Assembly: GCF_036711975.1 (NCBI RefSeq)
Contig: NC_091968.1
Span: 21,948,001-22,012,000, forward strand
Direction of reading: 5' to 3'
From: Onthophagus taurus
Lineage: Eukaryota; Arthropoda; Insecta; Coleoptera; Scarabaeidae
DNA length: 64,000 bases
Both the position numbers and the translations under genes were made by a program. The notes under the pieces are model-generated. The model made no database searches. It had not been told where the DNA came from and saw nothing but the letters and a program-made list of their open reading frames with translations. Shown piece by piece: positions 22,401-32,278 of the stretch (within the stretch, counting starts at the first letter, position 1; every line of letters starts with the position of its first letter).

Positions 22401-23480
22401 CAGTTTTTTAGTTGTGGCTTCTGTCAAAGTACCCTATTCTCTGCCGTATAACAATGTATCTGCCATCACCATAGTATCATCTGCATATTTAATATTATTT
22501 ATTTTGACTCCAAATTGGCATCTTCAGCCACAACGGACACACTAAGCATATCGTTAAACACTAGCAATACAACATTATATTATTTCTTGAATAACTTTTT
22601 TTCTATTTATTTTTATTAGATCAAAGAAGTTATAAGACAAGGAGTTGAAGTCCCAGAGAATCAAAATGATTTGCGTCGCATGCAACTACGCGAATTAGCT
22701 CAATTAAACGGGACTTTGCGTGAAAACGATGGTTTGAGATGTAACAATTGTGGCGCAACCGATCATAAATCATGGCTGGTATGTATTATTCCGTTAAATT
22801 AATTGATTTAAAATTAATCCTATGAAATGTAGTGCCCTGATAAACCGAATGTAACCAACAACATAGTCTGTTCGAGTTGTGGGGCTGCAGGGCACATCGC
22901 CCGAGATTGTCGCCAAAAACGTCCTGGTTTGGGCGGTCCTGCAATGATGGGTGACAAAGCTAAAATCGATGAAGAATACATGTCTTTAATGGCGGAGTTG
23001 GGTGAAGGTCCCCCACCGGAATTTTTAAAAGGAAATGGGGCTCCCAATAATACTAATCAACGCAAACCTGGTATAAACATGTTTGATCCGCAAGTCGCGC
23101 CTCGTCCTTTGATGCCACCACCAATGGCGAATGCGATGATGCCGAATATGCCTAATGGAGGCATGGGGGGGATGCCCCCACCGCCATGGGCAGGTGGAAT
23201 GCCTTGGCAACCTGGTCCACCGGGGATAATGCCACCACCTCCACCTCCGGGAGCTTCAAGTCCCCCGCAAATGATGCCTTGGATGGCAAATAATCAACCA
23301 CCTCCTCCAGGAGCTGGTGCAAACACTTTACCACCACCACCTGGTATGGGAAGTATGCAACCACCGTGGCAAACACCGTTCCAATGGCCCCCTAATAATT
23401 GTACTCCGCCACCACCACCCGGAATTGATATGACCAGTTTGTTGACGGCTCCCCCGCCGCCACCTCCAACTTCTACATAA
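10477..23480 (+). CDS. SF1: Splicing factor 1 (branch-point binding protein)
   Basis: Eight coding exons join in phase: 10477-10960, 11012-11152, 11404-11479, 17986-18138, 18193-18299, 18354-18520, 22620-22778 and 22833-23480, giving 644 aa. SF1 binds the intron branch point and hands over to U2 snRNP with U2AF. The product has an Arg/Asp-rich N-terminus (1-75), a basic-Trp U2AF-ligand motif (KKRRSRW, about 172-178), the helix-hairpin segment ([19 protein letters not shown]), an SPSP phosphorylation site (235-238), and a KH/QUA2 domain with the GPRG loop and [10 protein letters not shown] (about 285-400). Two CCHC knuckles follow (C417/C420/H425/C430 and C442/C445/H450/C455), then a proline-rich tail. 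Introns 3 and 6 (6.5 and 4.1 kb) are packed with repeats. Reading on past the exon 1 donor at 10961 would end in a short tail, a possible truncated isoform. AATAAA-type signals lie near 23541 and 23692. Confidence 0.95.
11933..13111. mobile_element. Foldback element A (CAGGGTGGTTC tips) in SF1 intron 3
   Basis: The left tip CAGGGTGGTTCAG (11933) and right tip CTGAACCACCCTG (13111) are flanked by TA on both sides (11931-11932, 13112-13113). The arms are inverted copies of at least 400 bp: the block around CATAGGGTCGCAATT (12000) matches GTTGTGACCCTATG (13025), and TAGCGCCCTCTAAGGGGATG (about 12166) matches its complement near 12855. The centre shows no intact coding. Size, TA duplication and tips point to a non-autonomous Tc1/mariner-superfamily element. 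Confidence 0.88.
13116..14753. mobile_element. Foldback element B with nested shells, abutting element A
   Basis: It begins one TA after element A. Tips CAGTGTGAGTTATTA (13116) and TAATAACTCACGCCA (about 14738-14752) are inverted. Inward, further boundary-like words appear in mirrored order on both arms: ACACCCTG/CAGGGAG (about 13305 and 14705), TACAGGCTGTTTATAAAGC with its partner GCTTTATGAACACGCTGTA (about 13538 and 14450), and ACAGCCTGTATA with TATACAGGATGT (about 13612 and 14385). The left arm has an extra insertion of about 130 bp (13140-13290). It looks like palindromes inside palindromes. Confidence 0.75.
14754..15205. other. SF1 intron 3 sequence, nothing recognised
   Basis: Unique-looking AT-rich intron sequence between element B and a decayed mobile-element ORF. 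I see no gene, RNA or clear repeat. Confidence 0.5.
15206..15790 (-). pseudogene. Decayed mobile-element-type ORF of unknown function
   Basis: Minus-strand frames read [31 protein letters not shown] and, after frameshifts, [37 protein letters not shown] and an acidic end rich in Glu/Ser. The pattern (SEEARNK, then HMLLISSDP, then a short acidic tail) resembles a protein family recurrent in arthropod genomes and probably carried by mobile elements; I know no function for it. At least two frameshifts show it is broken. It lies antisense inside SF1 intron 3. Confidence 0.45.
16040..16530 (+). pseudogene. Mariner-type (DDE) transposase relic
   Basis: The plus strand reads [18 protein letters not shown] (first catalytic Asp in the TDE context) near 16115-16170. 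It then reads [16 protein letters not shown] near 16285, where mariner relatives carry a QQDGATCHT block with the second Asp, and [16 protein letters not shown] near 16420-16470, the C-terminal helix. Stops and frameshifts interrupt every block and the second catalytic Asp is replaced. Motif order matches the insect DD41D-like type whose better preserved relative is at 32279-33293. Confidence 0.65.
16600..17110 (-). mobile_element. RTE-like LINE 3' fragment
   Basis: Minus strand from 17067: [34 protein letters not shown] and, towards 16620, a proline/arginine-rich end ([14 protein letters not shown]). These are the post-RT and tail motifs of an RTE-like LINE. No polymerase core remains and the frame is broken. 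It is antisense within SF1 intron 3. Confidence 0.68.
17111..17985. other. AT-rich end of SF1 intron 3
   Basis: No gene or mobile element recognised. There is a short AATAAT microsatellite near 17590 and several T-rich runs. The SF1 acceptor (TTTTCCTACAG) closes the intron at 17985. Confidence 0.55.
18570..20232. repeat. 85-bp satellite array inside SF1 intron 6
   Basis: About twenty head-to-tail copies of a roughly 85-bp unit with the G+C-rich core CCGAGGTCGCTTGCGGGCGAG, then GCTACATCGATGCCA, ATTGATACAAAACTACC and CATTTTCAAGGATATAT. Some copies lack the CGCTTGCGGGC part and are about 70 bp. Higher-order structure is visible: runs with CTCTATATCAAGGTCATATT recur as blocks near 19000 and 19490. 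The array ends at a Tigger-like terminus at 20233. There are no unique spacers, so this is not CRISPR-like. Confidence 0.93.
20233..21600 (-). mobile_element. Tigger/pogo-like DNA transposon, internally deleted
   Basis: The left end starts with CAGTGGTACCTCGACATACG after a TA, the classic Tigger-type terminus. The transposase reads on the minus strand: a start-like [19 protein letters not shown] near 21590; then, with the DNA-binding region deleted, [14 protein letters not shown], the [15 protein letters not shown] block, [22 protein letters not shown] and [15 protein letters not shown]. An acidic C-terminus runs down to about 20440. Several stops and frameshifts are present and I see no right-hand terminal repeat, so the copy is defective. 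Confidence 0.82.
21870..22525 (-). mobile_element. LINE fragments (RT and C-terminus)
   Basis: Three minus-strand reverse transcriptase pieces are recognisable: [13 protein letters not shown] (about 22490-22460), [18 protein letters not shown] (about 22400-22345) followed by [12 protein letters not shown] and [12 protein letters not shown] (about 22290-22210), and [19 protein letters not shown] (about 21970-21905). The order is rearranged relative to a normal LINE, so this is a deleted or duplicated relic just inside SF1 intron 6. Confidence 0.65.
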
Positions 23481-24125
23481 ATTACATAAACTAAAAATAG
23501 ATATTAATTTGGAGGGAATTCAAAGAAAATGTTAAAAAATTAATAAAAGGATAAGATGAATTAAAATTTCTTCTTTGTTAATGTGAATTAATTAATATTT
23601 CTGTGTAGGGATTTAGTAGAAGTGAATTATTTTATTGTAATAATGATATAAACAAAGATATGTTGAAAAACTTTTGTAGAATTTGATGATTAAATAAAAG
23701 ATATAACCTCTTTATATACCTTTGGATACCACCAATAGAAAATAATGAACTTAATTGATATCAGAAGTTAGGTATCAGTAGAAGTCAAAGACGCCAAAGA
23801 CATTGAATAAAATAAATGGTACAAGTGGTATAAGTGGTAGCTTGGGACCAAGATATACCAATTTTGAATTAATTCAATTTTGCTTATAGTGGATTAAAGT
23901 TTTATACCTTGCATTATACTTTTCTTTTATTTTGTTTACTTGTTTTTTTTTTTTTTTTTTTTTTTTATATAACTTATAAATTAGTAAACCTTTTTTTTTT
24001 GAAAGTAAATAATATTTATTCTACTATTTTAAAAAGTTATAGTGGGTATAATACGTTCCTATTATTTTTGCTATTATTAATATATATATATATTTTTTTT
24101 TTTCTCGTATTCCCATTTGTAGAGT
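23481..24125. other. SF1 3' UTR and T-rich spacer
   Basis: After the SF1 stop there are two candidate polyadenylation signals (about 23541 and 23692). Unique AT-rich DNA follows, then a long T run at 23942-23966 and a second T-rich tract with TA repeats at 24080-24105, immediately before the LINE ORF. Confidence 0.55.
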
Positions 24126-26891
24126 ATGAAAATTGCACACTTGAATGCTCAGTCACTGAGAGCAAAGTTCATTAGATTATTAGACGTCATTAATGAAACT
24201 AAGTATGATATTATCGGTTTATCTGAAACTTGGCTTACAACTGATGTTGACTCGGCGACGGTTGCTGTTCCTGGTTTTACGTTGGAGCGCGCGGATCGAG
24301 ATGGTAGGGGAGGAGGTGTTGCTTTTTATATAAACAACAAATTAAGGTATAAAATAATTAGTATTCCGAATACTATTGAACAGCTATGGATTTCTTTTCT
24401 TGTTGATAAAATGCGTATTGCCTTGGGCGTTGTCTATAAACCGCCGAATTTTAATTCTTCAGCTTTTATTACAGAACTTGAAAATGCGTTGGCTGCTGTA
24501 GCTGCAACGCACGATACGTTTATTTTGGTGGGTGATGTCAATATTGATGTGCTTCATGGTGGCAATGACAGTGTGAGCTTCTTAGAAATGCTTGATTCAG
24601 TGGGCTTGATTCAAATAATTGATTCGCCAACAAGAATTACAAATACCACTGAAAAATTATTAGATGTGATCTGCACATCTGATTTAGGGATGATAAGGGC
24701 AAAGGGTGTTGCACGTGGTATATCAGATCATGAGCTGGTGTTTTGTGAGATTGCGCCTGTTTTGCCATCACGTTATCCTCAGTATAGAACATTGAGGTCG
24801 TTTAAATATTTTGATCGTGAAGAGTTTTTGAATGATTTGTATAGGCTCCCCCTTTACTCGATATTTGATATGGTAAGCGTAGATGATAAAATTAACTACC
24901 TTACTAACAGTTTACTATCTGTAATAGATTTCCATCTTTCCTCAAAACGTTATAGGTTTACAAAATCACCCGTTCCTTGGTTAACGGACACTATTAGATT
25001 AATGCAGCGCATCCGTGATGATGCATATAAAAAGTTTAAATTAAAAAAATCAGTGCATGCGTGGGAGTATTATAAATCATGTAGAAATACGGTTAATGCA
25101 GCCATTGACAGTGAACGTAAGGCATTTTTGGAGTATCGGGTTCGGTGTGAAAAAGGTAATCCTTGGAGGGCGTTGCGGTCGGTAGGTATGGGCGGTATTG
25201 CGGGCAATTCAATACCAGGGCATCTTCAACGACCTGATGATTTAAATTTTTATTATGTCAATTCTGTTTCATCTCTATTACCTTTCGATGATGATTTGTA
25301 CAGATATTATAGTAGTAATCGAATTAATAGTAACACTTTTACATTTCAAAGGATAAGTAACTCTGACATATACGAAATTATAAATTCTATAAAAACAAGT
25401 GCAGCAGGAATAGATACATTGAATATAAACCTAATTAAACTTTGTTGTCCTTACATTACAGATTATATCACACATATAATAAATCATTGTTTGACGGAGG
25501 GTCTTTTTCCAATAGCGTGGAAGATAGCACTGGTAAAGCCGTTGCCTAAAGTTAGTCGGCCCTTAGTGTTTGCTGATCTCAGACCTATAAGTGTACTTCC
25601 GGTGTTATCAAAGATTGCCGAAAAGGTTATTGCTGGCCAGCTGCAACGCTATATTGATAAAAATAAAATCTTACCAGATGTACAGTCTGGATTTCGCTCG
25701 GGGTACAGTTGTGCAACTGCTTTGTTGACAATTGTTGACGATATTGTGAGGGAGTTGGATAGGGGCAGAGCTACTGTATTGTGTCTGTTAGATTTTTCGA
25801 AGGCATTCGATACAATTGATCATGAACTGTTGCGATCTGTGTTACAGTTTATTGGGCTGGATGATATTGCAGTAACTTTGCTATATAATTATATAACGCA
25901 TCGGCAACAACACGTTATTATAGATGAGGTATTATCGTGTCCTATGGATTTAAGGTCCGGTGTGCCGCAGGGTTCTGTCCTGGGTCCGCTTCTATACACT
26001 ATCTACACTAGTAGATTTTATTCTCACTTAAAATATTGCAAAATACATTTTTATGCAGACGACACTCAGTTGTATCATAGTTTCTTGCCAACAGAGTGCG
26101 CGTTAGCTAATCAACACATTAATGATGACTTGCAGAATGTTGTTGAGATCTCTCGCAGGCATGGCCTTAAAATTAACTCCATGAAAACTGAACTGGTTTT
26201 ATTCTCAACTCAGAAATATCGTGATTCAATTAAGTCTAGCCTTGATGTTTGTGTTGGTGACGTGAGGGTACCCTTTGCAGCGTCGGCAAAGACTTTGGGC
26301 CTGATTATTGACGAAAAGCTGAGATTTATTGATCATATAAATAAATGTACTCAGAGAGCTTACGCTAATTTGCGGTCAATATATAGCAACAGAAAGTTTT
26401 TAAACAAAAAAATTAAAACTATGCTTTGTAATGCCTTGGTTCTTTCCCATTTCAACTTCTGCGATGTCGTGTATTCTCCCTTTATTACAGCGCTTACAGC
26501 TCAAAGAATACAACGAGTGCAAAATTCTTGTTTGAGGCTGATTTTTGGTGTTCGGCGTCGCCAACATATAAGTCATAAGTTGCGGGAGGTAAATTGGTTA
26601 AATATGACGCAGCGACGAGCTCTGCATTCGGCGTGTTTATATTTTACAATACTAAAAACTGAAAAGCCACCGTATCTATATAGAAAAATAGTATTTCGAT
26701 CAGACGTACACACAATAAATGTCCGTTTTAAAGGTACACTAACTCCTCCTCTACACTCGCTTGAATTTTTTAAAAGTTCGTTTACGTATCAGATTACAAC
26801 AGTTATTAACAGTCTCCCGATAGATATCAGAAGTTGTAATACAATAAGGTCATTCAAAAATAAATTATTTGTTCATTTATTTAGTACATAA
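24126..26891 (+). CDS. Intact LINE ORF2: endonuclease/reverse transcriptase
   Basis: A single 921-codon frame. Residues 1-220 form an apurinic-type endonuclease (LNAQSLRAK, IIGLSETWL, GRGGGVAFYI, LVGDVNIDV, SDHELVFCEI). Residues about 450-740 form the reverse transcriptase (LRPISVLPVLSKIAEK, GFRSGYSCATALL, LLDFSKAFDTIDHELL, SGVPQGSVLGPLLY, FYADDTQLYHSF). A C-terminal domain ends with INSLPIDIRSC. Domain order and lack of RNase H fit the Jockey/CR1 group. It would nick genomic DNA and copy its own RNA into it. The catalytic boxes look intact. One oddity is YTIYTSRFYSHL after the PQGSVLGPLL box, where relatives usually have an IND/VND motif. No ORF1 is visible upstream. ATG at 24126 is chosen because the endonuclease fold starts there. 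Confidence 0.9.
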   Translation: MKIAHLNAQSLRAKFIRLLDVINETKYDIIGLSETWLTTDVDSATVAVPGFTLERADRDGRGGGVAFYINNKLRYKIISIPNTIEQLWISFLVDKMRIALGVVYKPPNFNSSAFITELENALAAVAATHDTFILVGDVNIDVLHGGNDSVSFLEMLDSVGLIQIIDSPTRITNTTEKLLDVICTSDLGMIRAKGVARGISDHELVFCEIAPVLPSRYPQYRTLRSFKYFDREEFLNDLYRLPLYSIFDMVSVDDKINYLTNSLLSVIDFHLSSKRYRFTKSPVPWLTDTIRLMQRIRDDAYKKFKLKKSVHAWEYYKSCRNTVNAAIDSERKAFLEYRVRCEKGNPWRALRSVGMGGIAGNSIPGHLQRPDDLNFYYVNSVSSLLPFDDDLYRYYSSNRINSNTFTFQRISNSDIYEIINSIKTSAAGIDTLNINLIKLCCPYITDYITHIINHCLTEGLFPIAWKIALVKPLPKVSRPLVFADLRPISVLPVLSKIAEKVIAGQLQRYIDKNKILPDVQSGFRSGYSCATALLTIVDDIVRELDRGRATVLCLLDFSKAFDTIDHELLRSVLQFIGLDDIAVTLLYNYITHRQQHVIIDEVLSCPMDLRSGVPQGSVLGPLLYTIYTSRFYSHLKYCKIHFYADDTQLYHSFLPTECALANQHINDDLQNVVEISRRHGLKINSMKTELVLFSTQKYRDSIKSSLDVCVGDVRVPFAASAKTLGLIIDEKLRFIDHINKCTQRAYANLRSIYSNRKFLNKKIKTMLCNALVLSHFNFCDVVYSPFITALTAQRIQRVQNSCLRLIFGVRRRQHISHKLREVNWLNMTQRRALHSACLYFTILKTEKPPYLYRKIVFRSDVHTINVRFKGTLTPPLHSLEFFKSSFTYQITTVINSLPIDIRSCNTIRSFKNKLFVHLFST

Positions 26892-27244
26892 TTTGATTTA
26901 CGATAATATAGCAGCCGTCGCCGTGACATCGCTGAGATTAAACATTAGAGGGTGTGCAAGGTTCTCACTACAGATGGCAGTATTATTTGCTGTTTCTTTT
27001 TCTTTTGAATTATTGTTTTATATTATTATGTTTTGGTTGTATTATTATTATTTTTTGGTATTATTTTCGTTATTATATTACGTATCTGTTTTTTTTTCTA
27101 GCTCTCTTAAGGTTAAGTTGAAAATCAGTATTATACTGAACTTCGCCTTTTCGTTCATCTTTTTATATGCATAAAATATAATTTGTATAATGTATATAGG
27201 TGTAAGTGAACGAATAAAGTCATTTATTATTATTATTATTATTA
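26892..27244 (+). mobile_element. LINE 3' UTR with ATT-repeat tail
   Basis: Downstream of ORF2 is a T-rich 3' UTR ending in AATAAAGTCATTTATTATTATT, with a tandem ATT microsatellite tail (about 27217-27244). Such simple-repeat tails mark the 3' end of many CR1/Jockey-type LINEs. I could not identify a target-site duplication. Confidence 0.7.
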
Positions 27245-27779
27245 TATATTTCGCAGTACCAAAAAATAATAGAAACACCGCAATATTACCAACTTTATCA
27301 ATAACGCAGCATTCCAGTAGAAACCACAATGCTTCCTAAACAATCTCAGCACCACCAGCGGAACACTTCAAGACTCTCATTGACCAGTTGGGCATCAAGA
27401 ACACTCAATGCTAAACTTCAAATAAAAAAATGACTAAAGAAATAAAATCAGCTCTCTTAGATACTAAGTCTAACCTTCTGCTCGAATCCATTATGGCAAC
27501 TGTAAGTTTGGATGATAGTCAGTGGTCATAATTTGGTTTCTATGTTATGTCAGTTTTATAGAGTGGACCCATGTTATTTTCAGGACGACAACGCAATGTT
27601 GCGAGGTTCACCATTGATTGGTACGGTGACAAGCCGCTTTTCAAGCCTGGAAGAAAATGCTAGCAACCATCACAAGGACTTGCAAAAAGCATGCCAAGAA
27701 AGGTTGAAGCTGAGATTGCTGCACGTAGAATTTGCCAACTGCTGAATATGAATAAAATGAATATCTCTTTTTATTACAT
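27245..27779. other. No gene recognised
   Basis: Unassigned sequence between two LINE blocks. A short plus-strand frame at 27512-27745 (with YFQDDNAMLRGSPL) has no convincing family match. Confidence 0.4.
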
Positions 27780-28650
27780 GTGTTCAAATAGATTACGGCA
27801 TCTGTTGTTTGGAATACCAAAAGGCTTTTGACTACGTCAACTGGAAAATGCTGTGGAAGGTTCTTTGCAAAATGAGAATGCCTGAACACCTCATGATGCC
27901 CATAAAAAACCTCTACGACAACAACAGGATACAAAACCGACACTCTGCCATTTAAAACTATTAGAGGTGTTCACCACTTTCTCGAGATCTCTTCAACATT
28001 TAAGGAAAATAAATAATTAGAAAGGCATTGGACGCATGGAATGGAGGAATCCCAAACACGCAGATAATACAACTTTGATAGCTGCATTAGAAGAGGAAAT
28101 GGTGGATTGTCTAAACCGAGTTGAGACTGAGAGTAATAAATGTGGCCTTAATATTAATGCAGAAAAAATCAAAATTATGATCGTCGATCATTCTGATGTT
28201 CTGTAACTACACAGATTTCAAATCGTAGACCAGATCATGTACCTAACCTCATATATTGACACAGGTTCAATATATGTGAAAGAATAGGTCTGGCTAAAAT
28301 TACAATGATGTGGAAAGACCGCTATCCCTAATTGTACTAAAGTGGGGCTAGTTCAATCACTGATCTTCTCCATCTTCTGATATGGGGCTGAAACGTGGAC
28401 AATTAAAGCAGCAGACAGAAAAAGAATTGATGCGTTTCGCAGATTAAAGGAATTGACCCTTAGAGAATTGAACATCCAGAATACACTATCTTCTATTTGT
28501 GTTACGAATATCCTGAGGTTTATTGGACACATTACACTAAGAGATGATAACAATATGGAGAGGTTGATAGTATCGGGAAACGTACAGCGACGAAGGTCTA
28601 GCTAGAGAACGCTCACCAACCCGATGGACAGACCAGATTCCGAAACTAAG
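27780..28650 (+). mobile_element. Heavily decayed LINE reverse transcriptase
   Basis: In several frames on the plus strand: YQKAFDYVNWKMLWKVL (first RT box, about 27815), ADNTTLIAALEEEMVD (altered ADD box, about 28062), ESNKCGLNINAEKIKIMI, then thumb and tail motifs including ADRKRIDAFRRL and SPTRWTDQIPKLS. Many stops; clearly dead. Confidence 0.75.
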
Positions 28651-28909
28651 TTTTACTATTCTGTAAATAAGGTTCGGAACTAAAGTCAACGACACAAATT
28701 GCTAATGATCACAATTTTCAGTAATGAGAGAACGAGTAGAAAGAAGTTCAAATAGTATGTAGTGGAATACTGCAAATTCCTGGTTTGATGTGATTTAGCC
28801 ACTTCCTGCGCAATCCTAAAATTTTTATAGTTGCGCAATCCGAAACATAAAGTCAGGTGGAGACTGTGTGTATAGGAGGGGCGTGGATGGATAGGTCGGG
28901 TGACCATGT

Positions 28910-29110
28910 CCAGTAAGGGCATTCAGCTGATGACAGGACATGGTCCATTATATGTATACTTGAGAAGATTTCGGCTGAAGGAAACGAACGGGATATGTGT
29001 GAGTGAGGACACCATACAGCATATCGTGCAGGAGTGTATCAATGAGTGAATCAGGAGGAAGATAAAGGAGAGTTGAATGGAATTATGGTTAATTTTAACC
29101 GGTTGGCAGC
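28910..29110 (+). mobile_element. LINE C-terminal zinc-finger-type fragment
   Basis: The plus strand reads LMTGHGPLYVYLRRFRLK, then a Cys-bearing SEDTIQHIVQECINE, the arrangement found after the RNase H domain of I/R1-type LINEs. A second frame just after (KGELNGIMVNFNRL) continues it with a shift. Confidence 0.6.
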
Positions 29111-29809
29111 AGGAGTTGTCTTTGATTATGATGGGGAGTTTGTGCAAGGGGCGGAAACAAATGGAATTCTTTATGGGAGCTCAATGATCGATGCGACAGT
29201 GGTATTATATGGAGCTATATGGTCTTAATGTTAGTGCTTCTTAGCGTGTTGGCTGGCCATGGAGGGTGGATCTCCGATCTAGTGCAGGACTCTTACTCAG
29301 AGATGACATGTATGTTAAGATTTCGATTTTATTAAACATTTCAATTCAACAACAATAAACATCTTTAATATTAAACAGAATAACTGAAATCGATGTTGCC
29401 CGATCGCCGTCCTATATTAGAGTAGCGCCACAGAATAACCAGAAAGGATACTGGGAGTATCCCGCCAAATCTGATTTTTCTGCGCCTGTGTAAATACTTT
29501 ATTACTCCATTTTACAAAAAAAAGCGTAGATTGCGTCAATTTAACAATAATTACATTGTAATAAAATATAAATATTAAATTGGAAAAACATGTCAATGAT
29601 ATACATCGGATTTTCCGTGACAATAGCTCTCAGTCTTCTCCGGAATCTTGGAACTGGCAGGATGCTTGTACCCTCCGAATTGTAATCTTGATACTCTGGT
29701 ACAGAGCCGTCTTCTGAATCTTAGTAAGGTGCGTTTTTGGTGGCACCAGATAGCAGTTCACCTTCCCGCGTGTGTCTAGAGGATGTGATATTTCATATTT
29801 TTTGAAAAA
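29111..29809. other. No gene recognised
   Basis: AT-rich spacer between LINE fragments. Frames present are short and match nothing I know. Confidence 0.4.
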
Positions 29810-30285
29810 TTAAAAGTAATTCTTCCTAATCAATACGGCACATTCCAGAATATAAATTCCATACAAGGTAGGTATTTTATAATGTTTAATGTAACTTCTA
29901 CAGCTATCAGTATTTTTTAGACCAAAGATTGCTCTTACACACCTCTTCTGTAGTATGAAGATTCTATCTATACCAACACCACGGCCCCAAAAGATAACTC
30001 CATATCTTAGCAAGGAATGAATAGGCATTTAATCCTGCTTCAATGCCAGCTGATTCTGAAATAATCCGAATAGCATATGAGAAATGACTGATCTTGCCAG
30101 CAAGGAAATCGATATGATTGGTCCAAGACAGTCTAGGATCCATTTTCCAATCCAGAAACGAAATCTCTCCAACATTAGCAATTTCAGTATCCTGATACCT
30201 CGTCTTGATCTGGTTAGAAGATAAATGATATAGTTGACTTTGACCATGACCTGAATCATTCGCTTCCTAAACTATTCGTGCAAAA
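29810..30285 (-). mobile_element. LINE fragment (Jockey-type RT thumb region)
   Basis: Minus strand with frameshifts: FLDWKMDPRLSWTNHIDFLA (30170-30110), SYAIRIISE, then LLRYGVIFWGRGVG, LQKRCVRAIFGLK and CRSYIKHYKIPTLYGIYILE. This is the canonical post-polymerase region of Jockey-type LINEs. Confidence 0.72.
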
Positions 30286-30660
30286 ATTCTCTTGATTTGG
30301 CGGTTGAATATTTGCTCAATCATGAATAACCTCGTCAGTGAAGAGGATGTCTTTGAGGTCCACCCATGAGAAGCGTTTTATAAATTTACGACATCCCTGA
30401 AGGCATCTCAAAGTGTGAGTCTTTTGCATCTTGATGCTACAAAACCCCAAACGATGTTTGGCTTCTTGATATTCAGCTTCTTAATCATTTTTCTGAGGCT
30501 CCTGCAATTCTAGCAAATCTTGTCCCGAACACTCGAAACCACTTGAAAATGGTGGGAGTCACGGCAGTATTTCTCTCGATAATGACGTATTATGCATTGA
30601 ATCAGTATTGAGTCACCCCGGCCTGACTCAGAATCATAATCGTGGCACTACGTCGGACAT
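30286..30660 (-). pseudogene. Tc1/mariner transposase relic
   Basis: The minus strand contains KRFSWVDLKDILFTDEVI near 30370-30325, then IFNRQIKRIFARIV, matching the first catalytic block of mariner-type transposases (TDEK, then NRQN-R). Upstream pieces resemble the preceding helix. Stops are frequent and the other two catalytic blocks are missing. Confidence 0.55.
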
Positions 30661-31095
30661 TATTACCTGAACAAGGAAAAAATAATCCTTTGGATTTTTA
30701 GAGGAATCTTCAACTCGTCATATAACAAAAACGAATAAAAGACATTTGTGACACTCTGTATATGTTTACTCCACGGGTGGTATAGTCTCCAAAAGCATTC
30801 TTGTGCATTTCGGCTCAATACGATTAATTGATTAGCGCCCATCAAGCTGATTTGACATACCATTTGGAAGATAGTTTCTATCTTTTCTGGCCTAACATTA
30901 CTGCGTAGATCAAGCAGGATATTAGCATAATTTAGGCACCGTTGAGTGTTGGGTTGCGACTTTCGTCACCTGTTCACTCGTTTTGCTTGTTTTTGTAGTC
31001 TTCTTTTGCTACTTAGTACCATCTAAATCCAATGAGTTGAGGTTGGTCCTTGCATCAATTCATTTACTGGATTACACTCAAACCCAATCATTATA
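30661..31095. other. No gene recognised
   Basis: Unassigned sequence up to the outermost tip of the composite foldback. Confidence 0.4.
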
Positions 31096-32017
31096 CAGGT
31101 GTACAAAAAGTTAGCAACGAAGATGTTTGGAATCGGTATAAGCTCCGCCCATCCCTGTGACGTCAAGGCTTAGGTTGTGTATCCCATAACTTGGTCGTCG
31201 CTACATCAAATCTTTTTAAATAAAAGTTACAATATCTCGTTTAAAGCATTAAAACCTTATGGCATTTTGCAACACCTTGTCAAAAGGAATCCAAAAACCT
31301 TAAAATATACAGGGTGTCCCACGATGAACTGCGTCGATCGATATAGGAGAAACTATGAGTAGTATCTTTCTGAAAATTTGTAGGCGCACTTAAGTCGATA
31401 TGCCCAACTCACCTAAAATATTTTCAAGACTGTCGCACTTCCGGTTATACCGGAAGTAGACAACAACTTCGTTATTTTAAATGGAACCACCTATATATTA
31501 TTACATATTTAGATTCTACATCCGATTTTAATTAACTTTTACTTAAACATCTTATATAAAATTCTTACCCGTTTCTGAAATATTTACAAATTTATGTAAA
31601 AAAATTACCTATGCAGGCTTGTATGTTATGTGTATTTCTGCTAACACTGTTAAGTATTTGTTATATCTGATGAAAGGAATTTGAAGAAGAGACTATAGCT
31701 TAACTTTTGGTAGCTCATATGTTGTCCTACTACATACAGGGTGTTCAAAAAAAGCTGCCAAATATTTATATAAGAAAAAGCGAAAAACTCAAAAAAATTA
31801 AATGGAAACCATATATTTTTTTAATTGTATCTGAATCTACATTAAAAATAAAGGTAACTTTATGTAAGGTTCCCTATATCTAACTATCGCCGTTTCTTTG
31901 TAATTTTCCTTTTAAATAGTTTAAGATTATTCAAAACAATTTTGTGTCAAAGACGGCCATGACTACCGAGAAACAAATGAAGGTAACACAAATGTCATAT
32001 CATTTATAAAATTCACT

Positions 32018-32215
32018 ATGCCCGCACGTTTAAATTATACTAATGAAGATTATCTAAATCTATTTATTATCTATGGAGAATGTAACAAAGTTTTAACAAG
32101 AACATGCGATACATTTGCTGCTCGATATCCGCGAAAACGGAAACCATCCCCGAATACCTTAAAACAAATAATTCATAACTTCAACATTTTAAACAATCTC
32201 CCGAGAAACAAATGA
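32018..32215 (+). pseudogene. Inverted copy of the transposase N-terminus in the left arm
   Basis: Plus-strand frame starting MPARLNYTNEDYLNLFIIYG and continuing through FAARYPRKRKPSPNTLKQII, ending shortly after where homology to the minus-strand gene stops. It is the N-terminal DNA-binding segment of the same transposase and retains the roughly 125 bp that the main copy (right arm) has lost. It is present because the left inverted arm extends into coding sequence. It could not encode a full transposase by itself. Confidence 0.8.
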
Positions 32216-32278
32216 AAGTATGACAAATTATGTATTAAGTAATTTGTATTTAACGTACTAAGTATGAGAAAACTAACT

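Noticed and set aside
22820..23376. Minus-strand frames opposite SF1 exon 8
   Set aside because: Shadows of the proline-rich SF1 tail.
27512..27745. Possible transposase or RT fragment (YFQDDNAMLRGSPL)
   Set aside because: Superficially like DNAP or MGSPL boxes, but no flanking motif supports any family.
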